From Siphonodentalium dalli (lineage: Eukaryota; Mollusca; Scaphopoda; Gadilida; Siphonodentaliidae): a DNA stretch of 64,000 nt. The translations under genes were made by a program, and so were the position numbers. Where the stretch lies: positions 243,411,474-243,475,473 of the forward strand of contig CP136065.1 of the NCBI GenBank assembly GCA_032622095.1, in the 5' to 3' direction. Shown here piece by piece: positions 23,905 to 35,436 of this stretch (positions are counted from its first letter, which is position 1; each line of letters opens with the position of its first letter). The notes beneath the pieces are model-generated. The model saw only the letters and a list, made by a program, of their open reading frames with translations, was not told the DNA's origin and made no database searches.

Positions 23905-24800
23905 ATAGAAAATAGATGAGTTTTAAATAAAAGCACGTAGAAAATAGATGAGTTTTAAATGGAAGCACGTCGAAAATAGATGAGTTTTAAGTGGAAGTAC
24001 GTAGAAAATAGACGAGTTTTAAATGGAAGCACGTAGAAAATAGACGAGTTTTAAATGGAAGCAAGTAGAAAATAGACGAGTTTTAAATGGAAGCACGTAG
24101 AAAATAGACAAATTTTAAATTGAAGCAAGTAGAAAATAGATGAGTTTTAAATGAAAGCACGTAGAAAATATACGAGTTTTAAGTGGAAGTACGTAGAAAA
24201 TAGACAAATTTTAAATTGAAGCAAGTAGAAAATAGATGAGTTTTAAATGGAAGCACGTAGAAAATAGACAAGTTTTAAAGGTACTCAACCCGATCAGAGG
24301 GTCCCCATATCATCAAGATACAACAACAACAAAATTTATTCAAAATACGCTTTAGTTATCAGAATCTATTAATTGCAACAAAATAATGCTAACCACTGTC
24401 AACTATGGTATCAAATTTCCCAACATTTTGTTCAACGAATTATGGCCGTATTATCACTTGAGTATTCATGAAATTGGGCCGTATTACCACTTGGTTTTAG
24501 AGTTATCCATCTTCATCTGCAATTTTGACCGAGACCATCCGTTTGAAGACGTGTTTCTGGGCCACAAACAATTGAAATAACAAACTTTAAAAATTGATAG
24601 CTGATTACTCTGAGCTTTGATGGGTAGGTTCCCCGACTCGAATCAAATATTTGTTTTCCCCGAAGCCAAAGAAAAAGTAATTTAGGGGTGTTTAATCGCA
24701 TTGAGTACCTTTAAATGGAAGCACATAGAAAACATGACGTTTAAATGGAAGCACATAGAAAACAGACAAGTTTTAAACTGAAGCACATAGAAATCAGACT
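23905..24800. repeat. 32-bp tandem array interrupted by a TTAA element
   Basis: About 12 copies of 'gaaaatagatgagttttaaa' + 'tggaagcacgta' lie at 23,905-24,278. About three more continue at 24,711-24,800, after the inserted element at 24,279-24,710. The array existed before the insertion. Confidence 0.9.
24279..24710. mobile_element. TTAA-flanked element, aggtactcaa family
   Basis: TTAA at 24,275-24,278 and 24,711-24,714 flanks ends 'aggtactcaacccgatc' and 'gcgattaaaca.../cattgagtacct'. Sister copies at 35,721-36,189 and 43,619-44,049 share 'agagggtccccat', 'gagctttgatggg' and 'cctcgactcgaatcaaatat'. No transposase. The tandem array on both sides confirms the insertion limits. Confidence 0.85.
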
Positions 24801-24811
24801 TGTCTTGTTAA

Positions 24812-25225
24812 CCAGTTCATGACGGGAGCTGCACTAGTGACGCATTAAAGATCCTGTGCCAGTGCATTCTCTTATATATGCGAGTCTCCCATAGGGAGCC
24901 TCCCGTATATAATGAAATGCACTGGCTTACAAGGTCAAGGTAAATATTGTTAAGCCAAAGCATTCTCTTATATATGAGTGGGCATCTTATGCGAGACTCG
25001 CATATATAAGAGAATGCACTGGCACAGGGTTTCCGCAAAATTTCATGAAGCTCCAGTCATGGAAGGGTTAATTAAACAAGTTGGCTTTCAAGGTCAAGTT
25101 AAATATTGTTAGGCCAATGCATGCTCTTATAAATGTGAGACTCTCTATGGGAGAATCACGTATATAAGAGAATGCATTGGCACAGGATGTTCGCAAAATT
25201 TCAGGAAGCTCTAGTCATGGAAGGG
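24812..25225. mobile_element. One and a half copies of the second TTAA hairpin MITE
   Basis: A full copy (24,812-25,067) has TTAA at 24,808-24,811 and 25,068-25,071. A right half follows directly (25,072-25,225; TTAA at 25,226-25,229), sharing the middle TTAA region. The complex ends about 41 bp from the splice donor of exon C2. Confidence 0.8.
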
Positions 25226-25269
25226 TTAATGTCTTGATATCTTTAATTAGTGTTCATTTCAGCACTTAC

Positions 25270-25509
25270 TAGTCCTGTCGGATGGTTTATATGATCGATG
25301 GCTGGAGAAATATCGACTGCAAAACATCGGTTATTCTCAACGTCTTCTGATGAATAACTTTCCAAGACACTCATAACTGCGCTAATGACCTCCGACTTGG
25401 GTATGATGTCACCTGGTCCCCACGACAAGCTCGGAAACCTCAGACATTCTCGGATGATCATTTTAGCCGTGCATCTTACTTTCCTCGATGTTTGATATTC
25501 ATCGTCTGC
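25270..25509 (-). CDS. Exon C2 of the duplicated-module gene
   Basis: Acceptor 'gatttcag' and donor 'cta|gtaagt' enclose exactly 80 codons, phase 0 at both ends. The residues around 'CTAKMIIRECLRFPSLSW' align with 'CPAKVVIREMIRFPTLKW' in exon C1, followed by a shared 'YSSED/YTSEE...RCF.VDISP' block and an 'H..NHPTG' / 'H..GHTIG' histidine cluster. The pattern C-x-A-K, basic-hydrophobic, E-x3-FP and then spaced histidines resembles the CARF/ALS2CR8 domain of calcium-responsive transcription factor-like proteins; I infer this from memory of the family, without a search. It is nine codons shorter than C1 near its start. The open frame continues into intron on both sides. Confidence 0.8.
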
Positions 25510-25586
25510 CTGAAATCGAAGACAAGGGCCATAACTCTTGAGATGTATGATTATTGTTTTCAAGCCTTAAATTATTGTACCTGTAA

Positions 25587-25672
25587 TGACGTCCCCTGAG
25601 GGTGAATTTAGTGACCCTATCCCGCATAGTGGGCTAGCATCACCAAATTCACCCTCAGGGACCTCATTCTGC
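25587..25672. mobile_element. hAT-type MITE core fragment
   Basis: A short inverted pair 'cctgagggtgaattta' / 'aaattcaccctcaggg' with 'gggctagcatcacc' between them. It lies about 77 bp upstream of the exon C2 acceptor in the sense of the gene. Confidence 0.75.
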
Positions 25673-25969
25673 ATTACCTCATTTGCTCTGTAGTGTAGTG
25701 ACTTAGCGACAAAAAATTGTCATATTGGAACGGACTGGCCAAAAGTGCCATTTTTTTATATTATGTCAAGTTATGAGTGCTCTTCCAGAAAGTGAACTAG
25801 AAACAGGTTTCTGATCAATATTAACTCTTGTTTCCAGTATAAATCCAAGATGGCCACCAAATTCAATCACTATTTCACCATGACGTTCCAACTGGTATAA
25901 AATTTGAGGCAAATGCCTAATACGGGCGTCATTCCATCCGGCATTGTCATATTTTTATGGGAAACAGAC

Positions 25970-26310
25970 TCAGATTGAAGTTCCCAAATGATGAATATTG
26001 TGATGTACACCCATTGGGAAACTCGAAATGTGTCGTCTGCCAATTTAGGGATATAGAGAAACTAAATTAAAAAAGAAATAGAATCTATGTGAAGAAGTTT
26101 CTATATAAAATTGTTAAGGAATCTTTCCCGAGAAGATGAGGTCTAAGCAGAATGAGGTCATCTGAGGGTGAATTTAGTTATGCTAGACCGATATGAATAA
26201 TAGTATCACTAAATTCACACTCTGGGGACCTCATTCAGCAAATGACAGGCTCACTAAACTCAGGCTTGCTTTGTCACCCTCTGGGACCCTCATTCTGCTG
26301 AGGCCTCACG
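25970..26310. mobile_element. Degenerate long-form hAT-type MITE
   Basis: Begins with 'cacccattgggaaact' and 'gaagatgaggtctaagcaga' segments found in the long form at about 54.95-55.13 kb. It continues into the core ('tgagggtgaatttag', 'attcacactctggggacctc'). Confidence 0.6.
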
Positions 26311-26319
26311 CAGGTCAGG

Positions 26320-27690
26320 CACATCCTGAATTCCACTATAGTGGTATACATGTATGACCATTACAGTTTTGTGAATTTGATAAAAGAGGGATAATCCAAC
26401 ATCATATTTCACACAAATTATTCAAAATCAGTGTCACACTAATTTGGTATCAAAAATGTTTTGTCCAGCAGAATGATTAATCATGACGGCACACGATAAG
26501 CAACTCAATTACTAAATTAGCATTCAATTAGCTTAAAGGGATACTCTACTCAAATGTTGTTCTTGGTTTCTATAGTCTCAGAGTCGTAGAATGAGGTAAC
26601 CAGATTTCCATTCTTTGAAAGTCTGTTGAGTACGAAGTAATGACATGGATGGCAGATTAGCTGGAATGCGAAAATACCAATTGCCGTTGTCTAGTAAGTT
26701 TGGACAGTTTTCAAGCAAATATTTCAAATAAATGTTATACGTGTATTATATGCATACTAGCCCCATATACTCATTTAAGTCATTGTATAGTCACTAGTCA
26801 GTGAGTGGCTTGTGTTTGCGCCCCGCCCCATATATCAACATAATTTTTTACACGATCATGTGTGCCACGCTTTGCCCAATCCACTATCTGTGAATTATTT
26901 TTATTACGTCTTGTACACGGAAATTCGTAATTTAATTTATGGATCCAGCCATAAATTAAATTTATATCAAATTAATAACTTTGATTTTAAGATAACCTAT
27001 TAACCTGAACGTTTACATAAGACATCGTCGACTCAAATTACTTAGTTTTATATATATTATTGATATTAGATCGTTGCTATCACCGGGAATCTATTGAAAA
27101 TGGCATACAGTACCCTTTTAAATGTTGTTATGAAGAAGCGATTGAGTTTTCCTGTTATTGTCATTTAGAAAGGCATATATTAGTAATATTATTGAATAAC
27201 AAAGGTGGCGTAAAAGATTGCACAACAAATTTTGTCAGAAGACTGTTTATTCACTGCGATATTGATAAGAGTGAAAATTGATTGTGCACTGGTACGCGCC
27301 ATCTTCTATTCTAGACGCAAGTAAACGAAACATGAATATCTAACGACTATATGAGTGGAATTTAGGATGTGTCTGACCTGTCAACTGCTAAGGGAGACCA
27401 AGGATCAGTTATTGATATTCACCCATTAGTCACCTCGATTAATATGCATTTTATCTTCTGCAAATTAGGGGATATAGAAACTGAACAGAAGGGAAAAAGT
27501 AACTAAAAACAATGTTAATTTGAGATACCGGTATATATACTTCCCAGAAGATGAGGCCTAAGTAGAATGAGGTTCAAGGGAGAAGTGACCTCTCTCATAC
27601 ACCAGTATATATTAACTTTATTTTCTGATTACTAATGTTATACTTATTATTATAATCAGTTCGTAAATGTGCGATTGCAATGCACAATAT
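26320..27690. other. Intron sequence, no exon found
   Basis: Within the B2-C2 intron. A weak terminal pair ('ttaaagggatactctactc' near 26,533 and 'cagtacccttttaaa' near 27,108) could mark an old element. A further long-form MITE relic lies at about 27,415-27,580. Confidence 0.4.
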
Positions 27691-27694
27691 ATAT

Positions 27695-28155
27695 GTGACC
27701 CGCCATATCAAATCCAGTCGTAAGTCGGGATTTTTTTACCCTGTGCCAATGCATTCTCTTATATATGCGAGTCGACCATAGGTCGCCTCGCATATATAAG
27801 AGAATACATTGGCCTAACAATTTTTATCATTTTTTTAAAATAAATATTTCTTACAATTTTTAGGAAATAAAATAAAAAACATCCATTACCCTGCAGGGAG
27901 CCCCACACATATATAGAAGCATATAGAAGAGTGTTGTCTGCTCATGTTTGTCTGGGGCTCTGTATGGGTGAAATTATAAAATTGTTAAAGAATACAAGAA
28001 AAAATTATTAAAATTGTAAAAAATTGTTAGGCCAATGCATTCTCTTATATATGCGAGGCGACCTACATGTATGGTCGACTCGCATATATAAGAGAATGCA
28101 TTGGCACAGGGTAAAAAAATCCCGACTTACGATTGGATTTGATATGGCGGGTCAC
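27695..28155. mobile_element. gtgacccgcc-family foldback element
   Basis: Ends 'gtgacccgccatatcaaatc' and the complement, flanked by ATAT (27,691-27,694 and 28,156-28,159). Inside the arms lie two hairpins of the 'ccaatgcattctcttatata' type. A unique middle contains 'gagccccacaca' and, inverted, 'tgtctggggctc'. A sister copy is at 34,997-35,436. Confidence 0.85.
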
Positions 28156-28509
28156 ATATATACTTATTGGATCATCAGAATCGTGATGACAGGGTGTAAA
28201 TCAAAATCATTATGACTTCTCCTGATAGCAGTCGAACTTCTCCTTAATAATAACATAGGGAAAAGTAACTTCTCCTAATTTGGAACTTCTAGGCTAGTCC
28301 CTGCCCGTTAAACGGGAAATTGACTTTGCCTGACAAACTGTAACCGATTATTCCTAATGACTTGAGCATAATTTGCTAAGACTATAGAACATTTTGCACA
28401 CACGTTAATTCTCTTTACTTTACCATGAATTCACCAAACTTCATATTTTTTCTGGAGGGAGAGCGATATATCTCCCTTATTTCATAGTGGTGGAGGCCCT
28501 ATACATTAC

Positions 28510-28649
28510 CTTCAAATCTACTGAATCTTTAATCTTCCGTTTCCTCGGCCTGCCTCCATATGCACATATTTTACATTTCTTATTCAAGGATATGTAGGCT
28601 ACACCGTCTGGATGGAAGTCCACCGCATACTTGAAATTTCTCCTCAGAT
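28510..28649 (-). CDS. Exon B2 of the duplicated-module gene
   Basis: Acceptor 'ctcctttaacag' and donor 'aag|gtaatg' bound 140 bases, the same length as exon B1. It starts with two bases completing the codon left open by exon A and ends in phase 0, as C2 requires. It encodes 46 residues including 'NFKYAVDF', 'CKICAYGGRPRKRKIKD' and 'VDLK', aligning with 'NHKYIVNF', 'CVHGGEPKK' and 'GDLK' in B1 (about 22 of 46 identical by my count). The basic GGRPRKRK run could act as a nuclear targeting or DNA-contact patch. A frame this short is easily missed by ORF scans. Confidence 0.8.
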
Positions 28650-28776
28650 CTGTTAAAGGAGAGCACAGAACCTGAGTATCACTCTGTCAGGATGAGTATG
28701 TGATCCAATTTTCAAGTAATTCAATTTAAAAGTTCTCCTCAAATCTGTTAAAGGGGTGTACAGTATTCACAGTGGG

Positions 28777-30051
28777 TAGGGCTTCACGGTATTTCGTCAT
28801 ATCGCGATACTGTTTTTGACACTGTGTAGTCAGTTTCACTTTATGCAAATAGTCGGTACATCGTAGCCGCCGGTGTGGATATAAATACCGACGATATCAC
28901 TATCAGTGTCAAGTATTTAGCAACCATCGACACCTCTAATGCTGAGACAAAGGCCATGGCTAACGGGTTCGGTTTAGCGTGGCATAAAAATTAATTATTT
29001 CTCACTGCTCCATACGCGTTTGTCAACACACTTCGGACAATCAAGTCGACATGCCTCACTGAATGGGCGGCAATTGATGTTTATACAGGCTGTTCTCAGC
29101 TCAATATTGCTGGAAGGTTTCCTGGTCAAATACAATACAAAATGTTATGGTGTTTGTATAATCTGGAGACACAATGACGCGCGTTCAACAGCGCCACAAA
29201 AGCTTATGCATTAGACGTATCACCTGTGTGGACTTACTTTGGTTTAGAATACGGCGATGATGGCACACCAAAGACGACTCACATTCGATATGCCGATTAT
29301 GCAACAAGAAGGTGGTTGCAAAATCCGGCAACACATCCAACCTTCTAAAGAATAACCATCCTCCAACATTGTCATGTTTCGGCCACAATCTTGGAAACGG
29401 CGCCGTGCTCTCACTGTTGCTCAAAAGGAGTTGAAACTAGACCAGCATTCACTGATTGCCGATTGTCCCACACGATGGGGTACAAAGTATGACATGGTAA
29501 AGCGCATCTCGGAACAGGAGGCAGCTATTCTATTCGCAAAGTTCTCAGTTCCAGCAACAAAATGTCACATTTAGTTCCAACATGGCAAGATAATGACGTA
29601 TTTGAGGCTGTCATTGAAGGACTCAAACCAGTGTCTGATTTTATGGACATATTATCGGCTGAAAACTATGTGACAGTATCTTCCTTAAAGCCAATGATGG
29701 ACCACCTCGACACAGAACTACTTAAGACTGATAACAACAAACACAAACTGACACGTGATGTGAAAAAGCGAATTAAGTCATATATGGATAATAAATATGA
29801 CGACGATGAGACCGATCGACTCATTTGTTTGGCATCTTTCCTTGATCCACGCTACAAAAATCGTTTCTTAAATGAGGAGGACTTAAAGTTTGTCAAATTA
29901 GACATCACTGACGACAAAACAATGCATGTGACCAGTAAACCATCCAAAGAAACATTCGACGACAAATTTATTGGTGACGATATTTAGTCATACCGCGGTA
30001 TCATTTTCAATACCGTAATCGGTATTATAATCCGGATACCGTGAAGCCCTA
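28777..30051 (+). mobile_element. hAT transposon with decayed BED-finger transposase
   Basis: Ends 'tagggcttcacggtat' and 'ataccgtgaagccctaa' are flanked by a perfect 8-bp duplication, acagtggg (28,769-28,776 and 30,052-30,059). Eight-base duplications and BED-type transposases define hAT. At 1,275 bp it is internally deleted. It entered a short tandem repeat ('ttaaagggatgtacag.attc'), copies of which remain on both sides. It lies in the A2-B2 intron. Confidence 0.9.
29220..29987 (+). pseudogene. hAT transposase relic (ZBED-like)
   Basis: Three broken pieces read in order. First, at about 29,220-29,345, is a BED zinc finger: 'VWTYFGLEYG' then, after a frame change, 'ICRLCNKKV' and 'NTSNLLKNNHP'. 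Second, at about 29,374-29,560, is an RNase H-fold region with 'SWKRRRALTVAQKEL' and 'DCPTRWGTKYDMVKRI'. Third, at 29,562-29,987, 'HLVPTWQDNDVFEAV' leads through 'LASFLDPRYK' to a stop at 29,985. Large parts between finger and core, and the C-terminal dimerisation domain, are missing, so it cannot be active. Resemblance to ZBED-type hAT proteins is from family knowledge. Confidence 0.85.
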
Positions 30052-30142
30052 ACAGTGGGAAGATGTTAAAGGGATGTACAGCATTCACAGTGGGTAGATG
30101 TGAGAAATCTGTAAATTGTCATCATCAATAAGAACTTGGGAA

Positions 30143-30396
30143 CAAGCCTTGAAATAGGGTGTCTGTCATTTGCAGAATGAGGTCCCCAGAGGGTAAATTT
30201 AGTGATGCTACCCCGCATAGTGGGCTAGCATCACCAAATTCACCCTCTGGGAACCTCATTCTGCTGAGGTGTAAGCAGAATGAGGTCCCTAGAGGGTGAA
30301 TTTGGTGATGCTAGCCCGCTATGCGGGGTAGCATCACTAAATTCACCCTCTAGGGACCTCATTCTGCAAATGACAGACACCCTATTTCTAGACTTG
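30143..30396. mobile_element. 254-bp hAT-type MITE, intact
   Basis: Ends 'caagccttgaaatag' and 'ctatttctagacttg', with the perfect duplication cttgggaa (30,135-30,142 and 30,397-30,404). The interior is two mirrored hairpins based on 'ccccagagggtgaattta' and 'tgatgctagcccgctatg'. Confidence 0.9.
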
Positions 30397-30578
30397 CTTG
30401 GGAAAATAGATTAACTCATATTGACTATATAAATAATTTTCCAGTGACGATATTTCCCCATGTTAAAACCATAACATAAACATTACAATGACCGTGATCA
30501 CTTATCACACGGGTAAATGAAACATTTTCAGAAATTGTTCAATGCTTGGACATTTTCTAATGTAATACCATTACCCTC

Positions 30579-30759
30579 AGCTGCCTAATAATAGTGTCAG
30601 CACGAATATTAATTTTGAAGAAATTTCCCAATATTCGATATTAATTGGCATTGAGACATTGTGTAATTGCCATCACTATTATTAATGTCAGCATAAATCC
30701 ACACCCATCATTATTATTAGGCCATCACGATTATATTAAGCACCCGATTATTAGGCACC
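30579..30759. mobile_element. Small element with ggtgcctaataa-type ends
   Basis: Ends 'gctgcctaataatagtgtca' and 'ttattaggcacc' match those of 52,847-53,073, as do internal 'attaattttg.agaaa' and 'ggccatcac'. Flanking duplications were not resolved. Confidence 0.6.
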
Positions 30760-30953
30760 GGATAGTACGTTGTTTTTGGTCTTCAGTATTTTATTAGACT
30801 AATTGGAATTTCCATGACGTTTACTGATGTAGCTGTTACAGTAGTATTTACATAAAAATGGTTTTGCTATGCGAAATCTTGCAAAATTATTGATAATAAT
30901 AATAGCAACTTGATCTATTATTGCATGTATTTGACCTTATAAGCAAAGGCATT

Positions 30954-31980
30954 CAGGGACGTGGCTAGATGGTCTCCATGGGGGGTGTCCCCCTTGGGAA
31001 ATTCCAAATTGCACCCCCCCCCCTTGAATCAGAATCAGACAAAAACACAAGTTTTGCATAATTCCATTTGCACCTTGCGCCTCAGTGCTCAAACCTAATA
31101 TGCTCTATATTCATAAACCATGGTTCTATATTTCCGGTATGAGAACATTCAGATATTTTAACCTGAAAAATTGCATAAATCCTAACATCTAGCGGTCTAA
31201 CTCCAGATAAATGCACACGACTACAGGCAAGAAAACAGGACACACCGGGCTGACCATGGTTGTTCGGCCTGGTGTGAGAAAATTTGGAAAACTATACAAG
31301 AAAATCGCAAATCCTAGCATCTGGACAGGTCTATCCTAGTGCTGGAAATTTCAAACCTCGTACTAACCCCTCAGATTGGAAATTTCTCCAACTGATGACC
31401 ATTTCATTCCACAAGTTTAACCAAAATTAGCATTTTTGTATTGGCCATGCATGGGGGAGGGCCCTGTGTGCGAAAATTTTAAAATCTGAACAAGAAAATT
31501 GCAAAATCCTAGCATCTAGACTAGCCTCAAGCCTTCCTAGAGTTGGAAATTCCAAATCTGACACCCCCACTTAGGTTGGAAAATTTCCAACTGATGACAT
31601 TTCCAATGACAATGTTGACCAAATGTATGACAATATTGTTTTTTTTTTAAATTAACTAGCAGTTTTTGACAGGCCACGGGGGAGGGACCAGGACAAAAGC
31701 TTTCCAAGTGTTGGAAATTTCCAACCTGTCACCCCCCATAAGGTTGGAAAATTTCCAACTGATGACCATTTCAGTCTAAAATTTTGACAAAAAATAGGAA
31801 AATATGCAAATATTGGTCCAAAAACAATTAATTCCCCCAATAAATTGTTTGAAAATCAAACTACAAGAACATTTTCAACCTATTGTTGGTGTGAAATTTC
31901 CAACTAATGTTTTGGCAGGTATGAAATTTCCAACTGTTGAAAATTTTGACCAATCTCACCCCCCCCTCGCCACGTCTCTG
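30954..31980. mobile_element. hAT-like element, intact ends
   Basis: Ends 'cagggacgtggctag' and 'cgccacgtctctg' with a perfect 8-bp duplication aaggcatt (30,946-30,953 and 31,981-31,988). The interior is a set of about 200-bp repeats ('gttggaaatttccaac', 'actgatgaccatttc', 'ctagcatctagac') without a transposase frame. It split a TTAA-family hairpin MITE: 'accttataagc' precedes it and 'gcattctcttatatatgcga' follows it. Confidence 0.85.
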
Positions 31981-32070
31981 AAGGCATTCTCTTATATATG
32001 CGAGGCTCCCTATGGGAGACTCACATATATAAGAGAATGCATTGGCACAGAATCTTTAATGCTGCTTAAT
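31981..32070. mobile_element. Right half of a TTAA hairpin MITE
   Basis: A single hairpin ('ctcttatatatgcgaggctc' with complement) followed by 'ggcacagaatctttaatgct', the right half of the 15,456-15,705 family, left after the hAT insertion. Confidence 0.75.
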
Positions 32071-34110
32071 ATCACTTAGGATATGCAGTGATCCAATTTT
32101 CAAGTAATTCCAACACTTTTATTGTAATAATTACAGAAAAATCATTCAAAATAAGCATATGATTCATATGGCTTAGTAGACACTCTTACACTTTCAGTGT
32201 CGTGCACAAATCCAACAAAACATGTGTATTTGTTGATTAAACAAAACCGACACCAATACTACCTTACCCCTCAACAGAAATGAGCTCGCCATTGTTTAAT
32301 ACCTACGTCTTTTTTTTAAATCGTGAAAATAATGAAAGTGTCAATGACACTGTAGCTCAACTTGGAGAGAGGATACTGTCATACATTACAGTAGTGATGA
32401 ACTGATATGGGGAAACCACCATACCCAGTTGTTAAAATTTGATAATCGGCCGTGTCGATTATCTATATTAATAAAACTCAATTTTGTTTGTTTGTCCGCT
32501 TGTAGGCAACCAAACGGCTGGACCATCGGAAAATTTGTATATTGAGTAATTTGGGTAATTTGACTCGGGGAGCGTTATTAGTCAATGTCCCTACATGAGA
32601 CATCAAAACGCCAACAGGAGGCACATTTCCCAATTTCCCTGTGTATAGTGGTGTAATCATACAAAGTTATCTAAAGTGTTATCAGAGAATCACAGCTGAT
32701 CGTGATAAACATTTAATGGGGTTTTTTCTGCTGGCCATGGATCAGGTTATATTATAGACTTTTAGTTAGTTAATTTAAAATAGATTTTTTATTTTTTTTA
32801 TTTTTCTCACATGGTCTCGACAGTGGAATATCATATACATGGCATGGGGTTTTAAAAAACGTTCCTGGTCTTTGAATTATTATGGAATGAAACATCTCAA
32901 CTATATAACCAATTAACACATCCATTCTTCCATTTCAGAATAGGCTAACACACAGACAATGGACAATCTTGGGTTCACTCCATTTTCTGGATCAGGAATT
33001 TTGTTAGAAGCAATTGGAATTGAGGGAAGTTCGTTAGATGTATCAGTTTCAAGAGAGGAAGATTTCACCCCAGTTGAGATATCAAAACACCAACAGGAGG
33101 GACATTTCCCAATTTCCCTGTGTATAGTAGTGTAGTCATATTAATTGGACAGCAATCAGCAATGTCATGATTGTAAATGGTATACATGTGTACTGTAGAA
33201 AACTTTGATATGAAAACCAGCCCGATCTCAACACCAGTGTGCTTAATGATCCGAGTGAAATTGTAAAACATTACCCTGAGTTTGATTTGCACACGTAAAG
33301 TCATGAAGACGTCAAATTCCTTATTATGAGACAAGGAGTTGTCAATATCGCCGATCAGATGTAGTCAAATATACACAAACAGTTGTCAGAAACAATATCG
33401 CAATAAAATGACGAAATTCGATTTTGCATTTACTGATATCGACAAATGATGTGCACAAACAATTCAGAAAGAGGTATACGTTGTGAATAGATGGTAATAG
33501 CTGTACATTTCTTCGATTGACGAAAATTCGAGTGTCATGGCATGAGAAATGACGAAAAAACAGGCATGTTGTCATTTTGGTGACACATTTCATGCACTTT
33601 CAGATGTCGTCCACGCTAATGCACACATAATACATTAATACAACTCTAACTAATGAGCATAAATTAAGAAAATAAAAACAAACATTTAACAGCATGCACT
33701 TAAAAAGTGACGTTATTGACAACGAAAATCTGCATTTAGCACGCAGAGCAGCAGTTCCAGCATGCAGATTAGAGTTTTAGGTGCCATTTGATTACGCGCT
33801 GTGAAAGTGAGGATAATTATTTCAAGGCTTACTCCCATCATGAAAAGGTAATATTGTGTTAGCACAGCTTCTGTTACGAAAGGGTAATGTTGCATTAGCA
33901 CAGCTCCCATCATGAAAGGGTAATGTTATGTCAGCACAGCTCCCGTCATGAATAACACACGTAGTTACAGGAACTTTTACGAAAATATTTTCGTTAGTTT
34001 AGAACTCAGGCAGCATGGTGCACAAATTCAAAGTGCATGATTTCAAAACTGAACAAAAAATAGTACTGCGCGAATTTAGATATCAGTATGGTATTCTCTA
34101 AACCATATGC
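32071..34110. other. Intron sequence with dispersed repeats
   Basis: No exon found. Contains 'gaaagtgtcaatgacactgt' at about 32,335, shared with 55,835 and 60,915. An empty-site-like sequence lies at about 32,409-32,440. A direct repeat of about 75 bp sits at 32,588-32,662 and 33,080-33,145 (caacaggagg.acatttccc, tgtgtatagt.gtgta). A roughly 38-bp repeat of three to four copies lies at 33,825-33,945 (agcacagctcccatcatgaa). Confidence 0.45.
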
Positions 34111-34114
34111 ATAC

Positions 34115-34277
34115 CTGTATGTCCAAAATTCTTGCGTATCGTTAAATTTCTGCTGTATTTTGTTAATGTATCTGCCTCATATATCCTCACTAAAGACTCC
34201 GCTTTCTCTTCGGATTCAACAAGCCCATGATATTCAGACCAAGCTACAGTGAAGAAGGATGACCAACACTCGGCTGT
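34115..34277 (-). CDS. Exon A2 of the duplicated-module gene
   Basis: Acceptor 'ttttatccag' and donor 'acag|gtatgc' bound 163 bases, identical in length to exon A1. It encodes 54 residues plus one base. 'CWSSFFTVAWSEYHGLVESE' aligns with 'TWSSLFNVAWSEYNGLVESE' in A1; about 29 of 54 residues are identical by my count. The rest is charged and helical (EEKAESLVRIYEADTL), ending 'KNFGHT'. Start phase 0 equals the end phase of C1 8.5 kb upstream, so direct splicing keeps the frame. There is no initiator methionine, so it is an internal exon. The foldback MITE at 34,329-34,522 lies 51 bp upstream of the acceptor. Confidence 0.8.
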
Positions 34278-34328
34278 CTGGATAAAATATCAAGAAATGA
34301 AATCACATAAGGCTTCGAAAGTCAAATA

Positions 34329-34522
34329 CAGTAATGCCCTAAATAATCAACTCCTTAACCACAGAATTATGGGTAATTTTTCAGGATTTAGTCGGAAATA
34401 TGGCTTGTTGCCATTCATCGGAAAGCTCTCAGTGAGAGCCTTCCGATGAATGGCAACTAAATCCTGAAAAATTACCCATAATTCTGCTGTGGTTAAGGAG
34501 TCAATTATTTAGGACATTACTG
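34329..34522. mobile_element. TA-flanked foldback MITE, second copy
   Basis: CAGTAATGCCCTAAATAATC end and complement, with TA at 34,327-34,328 and 34,523-34,524. The loop contains 'cggaaagctctcagtgagag'. The right arm lacks the 'aagccatatttccg' segment kept in the other copies. Confidence 0.85.
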
Positions 34523-34529
34523 TAGCTGT

Positions 34530-34990
34530 TTCTCAGGACCATGTACTATGGCAATATTTAAATGTACTCCCATAAAGCATCTATTGCAAATTCATTTTGC
34601 CATTACATCTATAATTGAAATGCATTGCATTCAACTTAGGATTTTTTTCAAACTGCCTGCTGCCTCATTCTTGAATTTTTGACAAAATAAAAAAAATTTA
34701 ATTCAAAAGCAATTTTATTTATTTTTCCTGCAGCCTACCTAGTGACATTGCTACCTTCTATATTGTCTGCAAAGAAATGGTGGCATTTCCCCTATGTAAT
34801 AGTTCAGTTAATAATCAACTAGACGTTATTTGGATGATCAAAAGTTACATGTACATGTATATTCAATATAACAATATAATTTAGAGCCACATTCCAAACT
34901 AGGTGGGTGAGTAGAGCTAGTTATAATTATGTCCTCAAAAACTATATTTATATCCTAACACATGCACTTGTTTATAGAGCATTGGGAAAA
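34530..34990. other. Intron sequence, nothing recognised
   Basis: AT-rich, no exon or repeat seen. Confidence 0.4.
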
Positions 34991-34996
34991 TCATTT

Positions 34997-35436
34997 GTGA
35001 CCCGCCATATCAAATCCAGTCATCAAATCCAGTCGTAAGTCGGGATTTTTTTACCCTGTGCCAATGCATTCTCTTATATATGCAAGTCGACGATAGGTCG
35101 CCTCGCATATATAAGAGAATGCATTGGCCTAACAAATTTTTTATCATTTTTTTAAAATAAATGTTTCTTACAATTTTTAGGAAATAAAATAAAAAACATC
35201 CATTACACTGCACGGAGCCCCACACATATATAGAAGCATATAGAAGAGTGTCGTCTGCTCATGTTTGTCTGGGGCTCTGTATGGGTGAAATTATAAAATT
35301 GTTAAAGAATACAAGAACAAATTATTAAAATTGTAAAAAATTGTTAGGCCTATGGTCGACTCGCATATATAAGAGAATGCATTGGCACAGGGTAAAAAAA
35401 TCCCGACTTACGACTGGATTTGATATGGCGGGTCAC
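34997..35436. mobile_element. gtgacccgcc-family foldback element, second copy
   Basis: Same ends as 27,695-28,155, flanked by ATTT (34,993-34,996 and 35,437-35,440). The third hairpin has lost its left arm, a deletion between 'ttgttaggcc' and 'tatggtcgactcg'. A short 'atcaaatccagtc' duplication sits near the left end. Confidence 0.85.
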
